A stretch of 64,000 nt of DNA from Hominisplanchenecus murintestinalis (GCA_004793585.1 SRZB01000008.1:25846-89845); one strand, 5' to 3'; positions 1 through 8,421 are shown, counted from the stretch's first letter. Notes: generated by a model from the letters alone, not told the origin. Program-made: numbers and translations.

Positions 1-1
1 T

Positions 2-493
2 TATGGGCGGAATTCCGGGCTCCCCTCTTTTATAGAATACCCCGGAAATGTCATCGTGCAGCTCCGCGACCGGATTACGGACGAATGGATTTCTTCTCTT
101 TTCCGCCTGAACGGAACCACAAACCCCACGCTGCGCCGCATCGTCCCTTCCATGTTTAAGGCAATTCCGAAAGAAACTATCGCAGCATTTATCGAAATTG
201 ACGGACGCCCCGTGGCATCCGGGCTTGGGATTCTTGACAGAAGACATGTGGGGCTATACGCCATCTATGTGGACGCCAGCTGCCGACGGAAACATTTTGC
301 ACGCGCCATCTGCAGCGCTGTTTTATCTGAGGCGCAGAAAAAAGGGGCGGCGAATGCATATCTCCAGGTTACCACGGAAAACGAACCTGCAAAGAGCCTG
401 TACCGCTCCCTGGGATTTGAATATTTTTATACTTACTGGTTTCGTTCTTTGGATATGGAACACACGCATCATACATTTTACAGAAAGGAATAG
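2..493 (+). CDS. GNAT family N-acetyltransferase, 5' end outside window
   Basis: The frame is open to the left edge of the window, so the gene is cut and its start is not visible. A GTG at 56 has no ribosome binding site and should not be taken as the start. The visible part is the C-terminal half of a GNAT acetyltransferase: a beta strand (LYAIYVDA) leads into the acetyl-CoA loop, and a later block (NEPAKSLYRSLGFE) is the usual last helix and strand. The pyrophosphate loop reads RRKHFA, where the family normally has an R/Q-x-x-G-x-G/A pattern, so the glycines are missing. The substrate is unknown. The methyltransferase gene starts 6 bases downstream, so the two are probably co-transcribed. 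Confidence 0.8.
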   Translation, partial: YGRNSGLPSFIEYPGNVIVQLRDRITDEWISSLFRLNGTTNPTLRRIVPSMFKAIPKETIAAFIEIDGRPVASGLGILDRRHVGLYAIYVDASCRRKHFARAICSAVLSEAQKKGAANAYLQVTTENEPAKSLYRSLGFEYFYTYWFRSLDMEHTHHTFYRKE

Positions 494-499
494 AGAATC

Positions 500-1357
500 A
501 TGTGGATTGCACAAAATTGGAAGGATTATGAAGTCATCGATACTTCATGCGGTGAAAAATTAGAGCGCTGGGGAGACTATCTTCTGGTGCGCCCGGACCC
601 CCAGGTTATCTGGGATACCCCCAAAACACACCGGGGCTGGAAAAAAATGGACGGCCACTACCACCGCAGCAAAAAAGGCGGCGGCGAGTGGGAATTCTTT
701 TCCCTCCCCCAGCAATGGAGCATCCATTACAAAAGCCTTACCTTTAACCTGAAACCCTTCAGCTTCAAACACACCGGGCTTTTCCCTGAGCAGGCGGCAA
801 ACTGGGACTGGTTTTCTGAGAAAATCAAGACTGCCGGAAGACCCGTTAAAGTCCTGAACCTTTTCGCCTACACCGGAGGCGCCACCCTCGCAGCGGCTGC
901 CGCCGGGGCAAGCGTTACCCATGTAGACGCTTCCAAAGGCATGGTCGGATGGGCGAAAGAAAACGCCCGCTCTTCCGGGCTAGCTGAGGCCCCCATCCGC
1001 TGGATCGTAGACGACTGTGTAAAATTCGTAGAGCGGGAAATTCGGCGTGGAAATCACTATGACGCCGTTATCATGGATCCTCCTTCCTACGGAAGAGGTC
1101 CCAAAGGCGAAATATGGAAAATCGAAGATGCTATCCACCCGCTGATAAAGCTCTGTACCAGCCTTCTCAGTGACGACCCACTCTTTTTTCTTGTCAATTC
1201 CTACACAACCGGATTGGCTCCGGCTGTCCTGACTTATATGCTCGCCACAGAGCTGAGACAGTTCCACGGAACCGTAGATTCCCAGGAGGTCGGACTGCCT
1301 GTCTCCTCAAACGGGCTGGTACTTCCCTGCGGCGCCTCCGGGCGGTGGAGCCGGTAA
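500..1357 (+). CDS. Class I SAM-dependent RNA methyltransferase (COG1092 type)
   Basis: This 285-residue protein is a Rossmann-fold methyltransferase of the RlmI/RlmL-like group. The SAM-binding motif I is VLNLFAYTGGATLAAA (about residues 117-132), the acidic end of strand 2 is HVDAS, and the catalytic motif IV is DPPSYGRGP, the N/D-PP-[FY] type used for base methylation. RlmI-type proteins are usually near 390 residues with an N-terminal PUA domain. This one lacks PUA and is closer to the short clostridial form. The target is probably 23S rRNA, but the position cannot be told from sequence. An AGAAAGGA ribosome binding site precedes the ATG, which lies 6 bases after the acetyltransferase stop. 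Confidence 0.82.
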   Translation: MWIAQNWKDYEVIDTSCGEKLERWGDYLLVRPDPQVIWDTPKTHRGWKKMDGHYHRSKKGGGEWEFFSLPQQWSIHYKSLTFNLKPFSFKHTGLFPEQAANWDWFSEKIKTAGRPVKVLNLFAYTGGATLAAAAAGASVTHVDASKGMVGWAKENARSSGLAEAPIRWIVDDCVKFVEREIRRGNHYDAVIMDPPSYGRGPKGEIWKIEDAIHPLIKLCTSLLSDDPLFFLVNSYTTGLAPAVLTYMLATELRQFHGTVDSQEVGLPVSSNGLVLPCGASGRWSR

Positions 1358-1409
1358 AATACACAACTGTGCAACTTTCCAAACTACAGCAAAAAACATG
1401 CCTGCTTTC

Positions 1410-1455
1410 AGAAAGAGCCTTACCGATACTTTCCACGTACGATAAGGCTCTTTCT
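1410..1455. terminator. Bidirectional intrinsic terminator between convergent genes
   Basis: Perfect 13-base arms AGAAAGAGCCTTA (1410-1422) and TAAGGCTCTTTCT (1443-1455) are separated by 20 bases. T-rich sequence follows on the plus strand. It lies between the convergent methyltransferase and metal-exporter genes and can serve both. Confidence 0.85.
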
Positions 1456-1465
1456 TTTGCATGTA

Positions 1466-2323
1466 TTATCCAAAAAAACTCAGAACTACGCCCGATACGG
1501 CTCCGGCTGCATACAATAGTCCTGTGATTTTCAAACTCTCCTTCTTATCTTCATTCATCCGGAAAAGCACCGCCAGCCCCAGTCCTGCTCCCGTACAAAG
1601 TCCCGCGACTGCGGAAGCAAAGCTAATAGCTCCGCTCAGGTAAAGCTGTGTCAGCATTACAGAAGAAGCACAATTGGGAATCATGCCGACCAGAGCCGCA
1701 AGCAGCGGCTGAAGCAGGGAATCCCCCATCAGCACCGCTGAAAGCTTTTCTATTCCCACCAACTCTATCGCCAGATTCAAAATCCCTGTAAAAACGAAAA
1801 TATATGCAAATACGCTTACCGTATGATGCAATGCCGCCTGGAAAACATGTCCTTTTCCATGTTCATGTGTATGCCCGTGACAGCCGCAGTCCGCGCAGAT
1901 ACGCTCCATATCTTCTTCATAACTATGACGTTCCGGAATCCATGTATCAATCAAATAGCCCGCCGCCGTGCCAATCACAACCTTCGCCGCCAAAAGCCAC
2001 AGAATTTCTCTTCCGCGCCCCGGATTTCCCATCAAAATCAGAACCGCCTCATCCGACGTCGCCAAAAAGACTGCCAGAATCGTTCCCGGTGTAATGATTC
2101 CTCCCGCGTACAGATTCGCCGCCACCACCGAAAAACCACACTGCGGCACACAGCCCAAAAGCGCCCCCGCCAAAGGGCCTGCATGCCCTACCTTAGCCAG
2201 CAGCCGGTTCATATATTCCCCTGAATATTTCTCCAGCCATTCCATCAACAGAAAAGCCGCCAGAAGAAACGGCAGCATCTTCACGCTGTCCAGCGCGGCA
2301 TCCATCAAAACATCTGCTATCAT
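1466..2323 (-). CDS. Putative 10-TM heavy-metal/manganese exporter (ArsP_2 type)
   Basis: This integral membrane protein of about 285 residues is built from two similar halves. Each half has a short Pro/Cys motif in a membrane segment, GCVPQCGFS in the first and GMIPNCASS in the second, as expected for the ArsP_2 family annotated as putative manganese or heavy-metal transporters. Between the halves is a metal-binding-looking loop, DCGCHGHTHEHGKGH. I place the start at 2323 (MIADVLMD) because GGAGGGGAGG lies just upstream; the frame remains open 17 codons further but without a site. It is divergent from an MntP-like exporter gene at 2524. Both neighbours therefore look like cation efflux proteins. 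The actual metal is inference. Confidence 0.72.
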   Translation of the reverse strand: MIADVLMDAALDSVKMLPFLLAAFLLMEWLEKYSGEYMNRLLAKVGHAGPLAGALLGCVPQCGFSVVAANLYAGGIITPGTILAVFLATSDEAVLILMGNPGRGREILWLLAAKVVIGTAAGYLIDTWIPERHSYEEDMERICADCGCHGHTHEHGKGHVFQAALHHTVSVFAYIFVFTGILNLAIELVGIEKLSAVLMGDSLLQPLLAALVGMIPNCASSVMLTQLYLSGAISFASAVAGLCTGAGLGLAVLFRMNEDKKESLKITGLLYAAGAVSGVVLSFFG

Positions 2324-2454
2324 ATATCCTCCCCTCCAGGCGGCAGACGCTTCTGACAGCGCCCGCACCTTCATGAGTATCCATCATAACACGGAATCGG
2401 CGCTTTCACAACTTTGTATTTTCTGAATAAATTGTAGGGAGGTAACAGTTCCGC

Positions 2455-2487
2455 TTTCAAATTGCGGTTTGCCGGGAAGTTTACCGC
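2455..2487. repeat. Dispersed intergenic repeat, copy A
   Basis: TTTCAAATTGCGGTTTGCC (from 2455) followed by a GTTTACCGC end matches copies at 11301 and 63841, and more weakly at 7422. It lies in the 200-base gap between the two divergent metal-exporter genes. No riboswitch of the yybP-ykoY type was recognised in that gap. Confidence 0.6.
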
Positions 2488-2523
2488 AAGAAAGATATGA
2501 GCTGTCACAGAAAGGTGATAACT

Positions 2524-3066
2524 ATGAATATTTTTATGGCTCTTCTGATAGGCCTTGCTGTAAACCTGGATAATCTTCTGATCGGGATTCATCTGGGCAT
2601 ACGCCATCAGAGGCTTTCTATATGGCAAAACTTAGTAATCGGCGGCACGACCGGGCTGTGTGCCTTTGGCTCTACCTGTGCCGCCCGTTTGATTTCCGGT
2701 CATTTCCTGTTCTATACGAATCTGATTGCTTCCGCTATCATGATTCTTTTCGGAATTTTCTGTCTCTACCAAAGCATAACGCAAAAAAATGATACTCCCG
2801 AACTCCTGGAAACCCCCAGGTTCACAGACGTACTAATCCTTGGTTTCGTACTGGCAGTGAATTGTATTCCACCTTCACTTAGCGCAGGCGTAATGTCTCT
2901 CTCTCCCATATGGGTAGGATTCTTTTCTATGCTTTTTTCCTGCCTCAGCATCCAGGTCAGTGTTATTTTAGGGCAGAAATTCCTGCGCTGCAGATTTTTT
3001 TCCGTTCTCACTCCATTTTCAGCAGTTTTATTAATTCTAATTGGAGTTCTGGAACTATTAGCATAA
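2524..3066 (+). CDS. MntP/YtaF-like manganese efflux pump family membrane protein
   Basis: The product is about 180 residues with six predicted membrane segments in two repeated halves, as in MntP and its sporulation-associated relative YtaF. The first half carries VNLDNLLIGIHLGIR, the position where the family has an acidic residue in helix 1. The matching site of the second half reads VNCIPPSLSAGV, so the second acidic residue expected in true MntP is not there. That makes the manganese assignment uncertain. I chose the ATG at 2524, which is preceded by AGAAAGGTGATAACT; an in-frame upstream ATG at 2497 has no such site. It is divergent from the ArsP_2-type exporter. Confidence 0.7.
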   Translation: MNIFMALLIGLAVNLDNLLIGIHLGIRHQRLSIWQNLVIGGTTGLCAFGSTCAARLISGHFLFYTNLIASAIMILFGIFCLYQSITQKNDTPELLETPRFTDVLILGFVLAVNCIPPSLSAGVMSLSPIWVGFFSMLFSCLSIQVSVILGQKFLRCRFFSVLTPFSAVLLILIGVLELLA

Positions 3067-3130
3067 CCGTTTTCCTCTAACCAAATGCCTGCATACAGTC
3101 ACTTGGCTCGTTGCCCGCAGGAATAAAATA

Positions 3131-3158
3131 GCGTACCGGACTTCTACATCCGATACGC
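3131..3158. terminator. Intrinsic terminator between exporter gene and glcK
   Basis: A hairpin pairs GCGTA (3131-3135) plus CGGA with TCCG plus TACGC (3154-3158), with one mismatch and an 8-base loop. On the minus strand it is followed by TATTTTATT, so it best serves glcK; it can also stop the convergent plus-strand exporter transcript. Confidence 0.7.
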
Positions 3159-3176
3159 CATTTACATAACCTGTTT

Positions 3177-4112
3177 CTATTCTATTACCATCCTTGCCGC
3201 GCCATAAATACCCGCGTCATTTCCCAGCGTTGCCAATGCAAACTCTGTTCCCTTGCAGGCATCCAGCACATAATTCACGTAATATTTCTTTACATAATCC
3301 AGAATCACGGTTCCGGCTTTTGATACGCCGCCGCCGATTACAAAGATTTCCGGGTCTACTACGCCTGTAACACTAGCCAAGGCAGTCCCAAGGTATTTTC
3401 CAAACTCCTCTGCTACTTCACATGCCAATGCGTCCCCGGCTTTCACTGCATCGAACACGGTCTTTGCAGAAACCTCTCCCTCTCTCAACACTGACGACAT
3501 GCTGCTTTCTGCAAGTTTCTTATTTGCCAGATATACAACTCCGGTAGCAGAAGCCACTTGCTCCAGGCAGCCCTTATTACCGCAGCCGCAAGGCTTGTCC
3601 ATCTTGTCCTCAACGTGGATATGACCGATTTCGCCGCCTGCTCCATGACTTCCGGTAAGGATTTTCCCGCCAATGATAATACCGCCGCCGACGCCGGTTC
3701 CCAGCGTAACCATCACCACATTCTTATGGCCTTCACCGCCGCCCTTCCACATCTCTCCCAGAGCCGCCACATTCGCATCGTTTCCAACCTTCGTAGTAAT
3801 ACCTGTCAGTTTTTCCATCTCGCCTGCAAGATCTACATATCCCCAATGCAGATTAACCGCCGTGACTACTGCGCCTTCTTCATTTACAGGTCCTGGAACG
3901 CCTACACCGATTCCTGCGATGTCTGCTTTCTCAATCCCTTTTTCTGAAATCTTTGTCTCAATTGCCGCCGCTACATCCGGAATGATGTTCTCGCCATTTC
4001 CTTCGGAACGGGTTTTGATTTCCCATTTATCCAAAACGTTACCCTGCACGTCAAATAAACCGCATTTTACCGTAGTTCCCCCAATATCAATCCCAAAACA
4101 ATATTTCTTCAT
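3177..4112 (-). CDS. glcK: ROK-family glucokinase
   Basis: The gene encodes 311 residues, the usual length for a bacterial ROK glucokinase that phosphorylates glucose at C6 with ATP in the cytoplasm. Visible features are the N-terminal phosphate-binding loop GIDIGGTTVKCG (residues 7-18), the catalytic Asp of GNDAN (D112), a second glycine-rich ATP loop LGTGVGGG (137-144), and the ROK zinc motif with H164, C175, C177 and C182 (CGCGNKGCLE). AAGGAGG lies 9 bases before the ATG. It appears monocistronic, with a terminator downstream. ROK kinases for fructose or N-acetylmannosamine look similar, but the clostridial synteny-free single gene with this zinc motif most often is glucokinase. Confidence 0.88.
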   Translation of the reverse strand: MKKYCFGIDIGGTTVKCGLFDVQGNVLDKWEIKTRSEGNGENIIPDVAAAIETKISEKGIEKADIAGIGVGVPGPVNEEGAVVTAVNLHWGYVDLAGEMEKLTGITTKVGNDANVAALGEMWKGGGEGHKNVVMVTLGTGVGGGIIIGGKILTGSHGAGGEIGHIHVEDKMDKPCGCGNKGCLEQVASATGVVYLANKKLAESSMSSVLREGEVSAKTVFDAVKAGDALACEVAEEFGKYLGTALASVTGVVDPEIFVIGGGVSKAGTVILDYVKKYYVNYVLDACKGTEFALATLGNDAGIYGAARMVIE

Positions 4113-4205
4113 CCCACAAATCCTCCTTACACAAAATGCCTGAGTACTGTTTACGCAATTCCACTTTAGAACACAATCCCCTATTGATAATCATATGATC
4201 TCTAC

Positions 4206-5678
4206 TTATAAGTTTGCTTTGTCCGCCAACGGAAACTGAAATGCCCTAAAAATCACCAGATTCGTGCCATATAATTGTTTCATTAAAGATTTATCATCGT
4301 CGCATAAAAGATGAATCTCTTCATTTCTGTTATTACAGACACAAATCCCCTCCATATACCGGGAAAGCACCTTATTTTTTATATATTTTTCTTTGTCATC
4401 CTGTAATTCTTCCGGTATGTTTCGCTCTATGGCTTCGATAAATTTCTCGTACGGAACATTCTTTGTCATTGGTTTTTTGCTGTATAATACAACCTTATCG
4501 TGACTATTTACATATTCCGTATATATAGCTGATTGACAAAGACGCTCTTTCATTTCATCTGCATCTTTTGATATGATTCTAACTTCACTGTCACTAACAA
4601 AAGAAAGCTCTTCGTGATTTAAAAGCTTTTTGCTTAATTCAACAATATATTCGGGCGCATAATATTTTTTGGGGGATGTTTTTATCTCATCCAGCGCTTT
4701 CCAAAAGAAATTGTCTGTGAAGCTTAAATAATTGTCGAAGTTTCCTTTTGCATTTATCCATTGTTTTAACAGATTTTCCTTTGTTGGAAACAGTACACTT
4801 TGTTTCAACATCCAATCAACGATTATTTCTGCCATCCATTCCAGATTTGAAATATGCTTATTGAAAACAACCTGAGAGTACGAAAAAAATTTATTTATGA
4901 GATATTGATCCGCTGCCGCAATTCCCTTTTCATTAATACATAAGATTTCTTTTCCATCGTATACCCTTCTCTCGAAGCACCTGATTAATTGATTCATTTC
5001 AAAGCTTCCAAATCCGGTACCCGCAAAAGCTGCGTCACGCATCATATAGTCAATTCCATCTGCATCAATTTCTGAATGTAAAATCTGCACCCATAACGGG
5101 TTTGTATCTTGTCTTTTTACATTCCCTGTAATCATATCGCAAATAATATCTATAGACGCCTCACCACATTCCTCTGTGATAATCTTCTTTATCTGGGGAT
5201 CTGTACGGATAATAGCTGCTCCTACTGCCTCATGATGCCCCTCTACAGAACCTACCATAAATTCTTTAGCGACTGGCAATGAAAATCTCTCTATATATCG
5301 TTTCATATCACCATTTACTGCCTGGCAAACACTGTCCTCTTTATAGTTTTCCATGCCTTTTTTATAAGGAGTTTCACATACATGCGAAAGAGGATAATGT
5401 CCTATGTCATGCAGAAGTCCCGCCATCCGTATAATCTTTCTGTCCTGATCAGGCAGCTCCAGTTGCCGTGCTATTTTATCCGCAATATGCATTACACCTA
5501 ACGAATGGATATATCTTGTATGTTCCGATCCGGGAAAAATCCAATTTGCAATGCTTAACTGTTTAATACTTTGCAGTCTTTTAAACAACAGGGTATTCAT
5601 GACTTCTTTTTCCGCATCCGAGTACTCAATAAATCCATGTACATTGTCAAGTATCTTATCCGTAAATTTTATCGCCAT
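4206..5678 (-). CDS. HD-domain phosphohydrolase (YwfO/dGTPase-like)
   Basis: This 490-residue protein belongs to the HD superfamily branch that contains YwfO and dNTP triphosphohydrolases. The N-terminal quarter holds TRYIHSLGVMHIA with H58, the metal-binding pair H90-D91 in GLLHDIGHYPLSH, a histidine pair in SVEGHHEAVG, and an Asp-rich helix, SEIDADGIDYMMRDA, as in dNTPases. The last 200 residues match nothing I recognise. It follows the YwgA-like gene by 10 bases and is clearly co-transcribed with it. The stretch is visibly more AT-rich than its neighbours, which suggests a separate origin. Hydrolysis of dNTPs or other nucleotides is family knowledge; the substrate is unknown here. Confidence 0.78.
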   Translation of the reverse strand: MAIKFTDKILDNVHGFIEYSDAEKEVMNTLLFKRLQSIKQLSIANWIFPGSEHTRYIHSLGVMHIADKIARQLELPDQDRKIIRMAGLLHDIGHYPLSHVCETPYKKGMENYKEDSVCQAVNGDMKRYIERFSLPVAKEFMVGSVEGHHEAVGAAIIRTDPQIKKIITEECGEASIDIICDMITGNVKRQDTNPLWVQILHSEIDADGIDYMMRDAAFAGTGFGSFEMNQLIRCFERRVYDGKEILCINEKGIAAADQYLINKFFSYSQVVFNKHISNLEWMAEIIVDWMLKQSVLFPTKENLLKQWINAKGNFDNYLSFTDNFFWKALDEIKTSPKKYYAPEYIVELSKKLLNHEELSFVSDSEVRIISKDADEMKERLCQSAIYTEYVNSHDKVVLYSKKPMTKNVPYEKFIEAIERNIPEELQDDKEKYIKNKVLSRYMEGICVCNNRNEEIHLLCDDDKSLMKQLYGTNLVIFRAFQFPLADKANL

Positions 5679-5688
5679 TTTCCAACAC

Positions 5689-6171
5689 CTACATAGCTAA
5701 ATTCTCTATTAAACGATAAGCCTTTCTATTTAAAGCGTCATCATTTAAATGCGGCTTTCTGTCCGTTAACACCTGAAGAATTTCTTCTTCTGAAGCATTG
5801 CTTCCCATTTCTTTCATTCTTAAAAAATGAATCGAAGCCAGACATTCTGTCCAGTTTTTCACCCCATATTTTTCTTTTGCGTCAGCATCGCTGAAGATTT
5901 CTTTTAATCTTTCAATGCGCTGTTCTGCTTCCGGCGTGTAGTTTAATCCCATACAGGCAGTCCCATTTTCCATATACATATCATCTAATAAGACCTGTGA
6001 ATATGGTCCATGTTTATACCAGTCAAATCCGTAATGGCCAATATTCACTCCTTCTTCCTGCAAAAGATAAACCATTTTCTGCATTTTTAACCGATCTTCA
6101 AACCTTCCATACGAAAACGACTCACCAAAAACCTTCTTGTATACAGGCAATAAAAATTTATTCGCCATAGC
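5689..6171 (-). CDS. YwgA/Panacea-like small protein, partner of HD protein
   Basis: The product is about 160 residues. The segment LKMQKMVYLLQEEGVNIGHYGFDW, then KHGPYSQVLLDD, has the layout of YwgA-family and Panacea (DUF4065) proteins: a K-x-QK-x-x-Y-L helix followed by a Y/W-x-x-GPYS turn. Panacea domains are known antitoxin modules, and YwgA is found next to the HD protein YwfO in Bacillus, so the pairing here is likely functional. I chose the ATG at 6171, preceded by AAAAGGAGGGGTTGCT; an upstream in-frame ATG at 6189 overlaps that site. There is no DNA-binding or catalytic motif that I can see. The role, whether regulator, antitoxin or adaptor, is open. Confidence 0.6.
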   Translation of the reverse strand, partial: AMANKFLLPVYKKVFGESFSYGRFEDRLKMQKMVYLLQEEGVNIGHYGFDWYKHGPYSQVLLDDMYMENGTACMGLNYTPEAEQRIERLKEIFSDADAKEKYGVKNWTECLASIHFLRMKEMGSNASEEEILQVLTDRKPHLNDDALNRKAYRLIENLAM

Positions 6172-6315
6172 AACCCCTCCTTTTGCCATCCTTTATCAAA
6201 AGTGTTCCTTCTTGATGAGAATGAACTTCTCTCTCTTTTATTATACAGTAAACATTGCCCCTCGTATACTGAACTTTTTATTGCTCTGTAATCCTGGCTT
6301 ATCTTCTGTAATAGT

Positions 6316-6344
6316 ATATTACCAAATAGTTTTAGATGCGTCAA
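6316..6344 (-). promoter_or_regulatory. Promoter of the YwgA-HD unit
   Basis: On the minus strand TTGACG (6339-6344) and TAATAT (6316-6321) are 17 bases apart. About 145 bases of AT-rich leader follow before the first gene, with a second TATAAT inside it that could be an alternative start. Confidence 0.65.
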
Positions 6345-6386
6345 TCATTTTTGTGTATATTTCAAAAATCAAAATGTGATTTTTCT

Positions 6387-7319
6387 TTAATCCTTCCTTC
6401 CCCTTGAAAGGGATTCCTGCACCCTCTTGTACAGCTCTTGCGCAGCGTTATACCCCATCTTCTTCTGTCTGTGGTTCACCGCCGCCGACTCTACGATAAC
6501 TGCCAGATTCCGCCCCGGACGGATAGGCAGGGAATGGCATACAATCTTGTTTCCAAGAATTTCCGTATACTCCTCTTCCAGCCCCAGCCTGTCATACTCT
6601 TTATCCCGGTTCCACTCTTCCAGCTTAATTACCAAATCAATATTCTGGGTATTTTTTACACTTTCCACACCGAACAGCGTCTTTACGTCGATAATCCCAA
6701 TACCCCGCAGTTCAATAAAATGACGCGTGATATCAGGCGCAGTCCCTACCAGAGTCACATCGCTGACCTTGCGTATCTCCACAACGTCATCCGTGACAAG
6801 GCGGTGCCCCCGCTTAATCAGCTCCAGCGCTGCCTCACTCTTTCCAATGCCGCTCTCGCCCATAATCAGCACACCCTCGCCGTATACGTCAACCAACACG
6901 CCATGAATGGAAATACAGGGAGCCAGCTCCACGTTCAGCCAGCGGATAATTTCTGCCATAAACGCAGATGTTGTCTGATGGGATCTGAAAATGGGAACGC
7001 CATATTTATGCGCCAGCTGCAGCATATCCTCATCCGGCTGTGTCCTCGTAGTATAAATCACACATGGCATCTTGTATCCCAGAAACTGGTCGTATACCTT
7101 GAGTTTCTCTTCCCGGGGCAGATGCTCCAGATACGTGTATTCCACATATCCGATAATCTGGACGCGCTCAGAAGCAAAATGGTCAAAATACCCTGTGAGC
7201 TGCAGTGCTGGACGGTTAATATCCGGCAGGGTGATTTCAATTGACGACATATCAATGTCCGGGGTCAGGTTTTCCAGCTTCATCTGCTCCATGACCTTCG
7301 TCAATGCTACATTACTCAT
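6387..7319 (-). CDS. hprK: HPr kinase/phosphorylase
   Basis: The protein has 310 residues, the normal HprK length. It phosphorylates HPr on a serine and removes the phosphate again, so it is the sensor of carbon catabolite repression in Firmicutes. The C-terminal catalytic domain shows the P-loop GESGIGKS (154-161), the acidic pair TDD (D177, D178) that binds magnesium, and the HprK signature region around LRGIGIIDVKTLFG. The N-terminal domain is the usual non-catalytic one. An AAAGGAGG site precedes the ATG. The gene seems to stand alone, with 150 bases to recR on one side and the AT-rich YwgA-HD unit on the other. Confidence 0.95.
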   Translation of the reverse strand: MSNVALTKVMEQMKLENLTPDIDMSSIEITLPDINRPALQLTGYFDHFASERVQIIGYVEYTYLEHLPREEKLKVYDQFLGYKMPCVIYTTRTQPDEDMLQLAHKYGVPIFRSHQTTSAFMAEIIRWLNVELAPCISIHGVLVDVYGEGVLIMGESGIGKSEAALELIKRGHRLVTDDVVEIRKVSDVTLVGTAPDITRHFIELRGIGIIDVKTLFGVESVKNTQNIDLVIKLEEWNRDKEYDRLGLEEEYTEILGNKIVCHSLPIRPGRNLAVIVESAAVNHRQKKMGYNAAQELYKRVQESLSRGRKD

Positions 7320-7402
7320 ACCTTTCCTCCTTTGAATCCTCTAGATACTTTTATTTTATCATACTTTTCCTCTCACATCCAGCATAATCCCGAAAGAATG
7401 GG

Positions 7403-7454
7403 GTATGTATAGTATTCCTTCTAATTCCGGCTTTCCAGAGAATTTACCGCTTAC
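7403..7454. repeat. Dispersed intergenic repeat, copy B
   Basis: Two pieces are shared with other gaps. GTATGTATAGTATTCCTTC (7403-7421) recurs with one change at 59888-59906. The part from 7422 to 7454, ending in TTTACCGCTTAC, is a diverged form of copies A, C and E. It fills most of the hprK-recR gap. Confidence 0.5.
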
Positions 7455-7468
7455 ATCCTGACGCATAT

Positions 7469-8065
7469 CTATAATTCCACGCGCCCCTCCAGGGCACGCA
7501 GCAGCGTTACCTCATCAATATATTCCAGATCGCCGCCCACCGGAACACCACTCGCTATCCGGCTGACTCTGATTCCCGTAGGTTTGATAAGTTTACTGAT
7601 ATACATGGCCGTGGTCTCGCCCTCCAAGCTGGAATTCGTAGCTATGATAACCTCTTTTACCTCTCCCTGAAGCCGTACCATCAACTCTTTCAATTTGATA
7701 TCTCCCGGCCCTATGCCAAGCATAGGCGAAATCGCCCCGTGAAGCACATGGTAAACCCCTTCATACTTCCCTGTCTTTTCATAAGCCGCCAGATCACGGG
7801 TATCCTCCACAACCATAATCATAGACTGGTCACGTTTGGGGTTGGCACAGATAGGGCAAAGTTCCTGATCTGTCAGCGTTCCGCACTGGCTGCAGTAGCG
7901 TACGTTTTGCCTGGCCTGTATCATCGTATCAGAAAGTCTCTGCACCTCTTCCACCGGACGGTTAATAAGGTAAAATGCCAGCCGCTGGGCAGACTTAGAA
8001 CCGACGCCGGGAAGCTTTGAAAGCTCCCCGATAAGTTCACTAATTTGTTTGCTGTAATAATCCAT
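7469..8065 (-). CDS. recR: Recombination protein RecR
   Basis: The 198-residue product is full-length RecR, which with RecO loads RecA at single-strand gaps. It shows the N-terminal helix-hairpin-helix (LSKLPGVGSKSAQRLA), the four-cysteine zinc site beginning CSQCGTLTDQELCPIC, and the Toprim domain with VVEDTRD and a later glutamate in SSLEGETTAMY. Its ATG overlaps the TGA of ybaB by one base, so translation is probably coupled. The order dnaX-ybaB-recR is conserved across bacteria. Confidence 0.96.
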   Translation of the reverse strand: MDYYSKQISELIGELSKLPGVGSKSAQRLAFYLINRPVEEVQRLSDTMIQARQNVRYCSQCGTLTDQELCPICANPKRDQSMIMVVEDTRDLAAYEKTGKYEGVYHVLHGAISPMLGIGPGDIKLKELMVRLQGEVKEVIIATNSSLEGETTAMYISKLIKPTGIRVSRIASGVPVGGDLEYIDEVTLLRALEGRVEL

Positions 8066-8421
8066 CAGAACGGAAACCCTCCGCCCAGGCCTCCCATGCC
8101 TCCGGTAATCTTAGACATAGCCGCCCCTGCTTCTTCCTCCATCTTCCGGAGAGCTTCATTGGCAGCCGCCATAATTAAATCCTCAAGCATCTCAATATCA
8201 TCCGGATCTACCACCTCTTCAGCCAGTTTCACTTTCGTAATCTCCCGCTTGCCGGATACGCTTACTTCTACTGCGCCGCCCCCTGCTGCTGCGGTAAACT
8301 CCTTTTCCTCCAAAGCTTTCTGGCTCTCTTCCATCTGCCTCTGCATTTTCTGCGCCTGTTTCATCAGATTATTCATATTACCCGGCATGCCTCCACCCGG
8401 AAATCCTCCACGTCTTGCCAT
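8065..8421 (-). CDS. ybaB: YbaB/EbfC nucleoid-associated protein
   Basis: A small protein of 118 residues that binds DNA as a dimer. It has a glycine-rich start ([15 protein letters not shown]), then a long helix ([18 protein letters not shown]), a beta core ([16 protein letters not shown]), a helix with a conserved [12 protein letters not shown] block, and a Gly-rich tail [12 protein letters not shown]. The ATG at 8421 is chosen because AGGAGGAAAAGTGAA precedes it; upstream in-frame codons lie inside the end of dnaX. It sits between dnaX and recR as in most bacteria. It is probably involved in DNA recombination or repair, but the exact role in Firmicutes is unsettled. Confidence 0.94.
   Translation of the reverse strand: MARRGGFPGGGMPGNMNNLMKQAQKMQRQMEESQKALEEKEFTAAAGGGAVEVSVSGKREITKVKLAEEVVDPDDIEMLEDLIMAAANEALRKMEEEAGAAMSKITGGMGGLGGGFPF

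Noticed and set aside
56..493. GTG at 56 as start of the first acetyltransferase
   Set aside because: The frame is open to the left edge, no ribosome binding site precedes the GTG, and the N-terminal half of the fold would be missing.
2324..2523. yybP-ykoY manganese riboswitch between the metal exporters
   Set aside because: The conserved loops of that class were not found in the gap on either strand.
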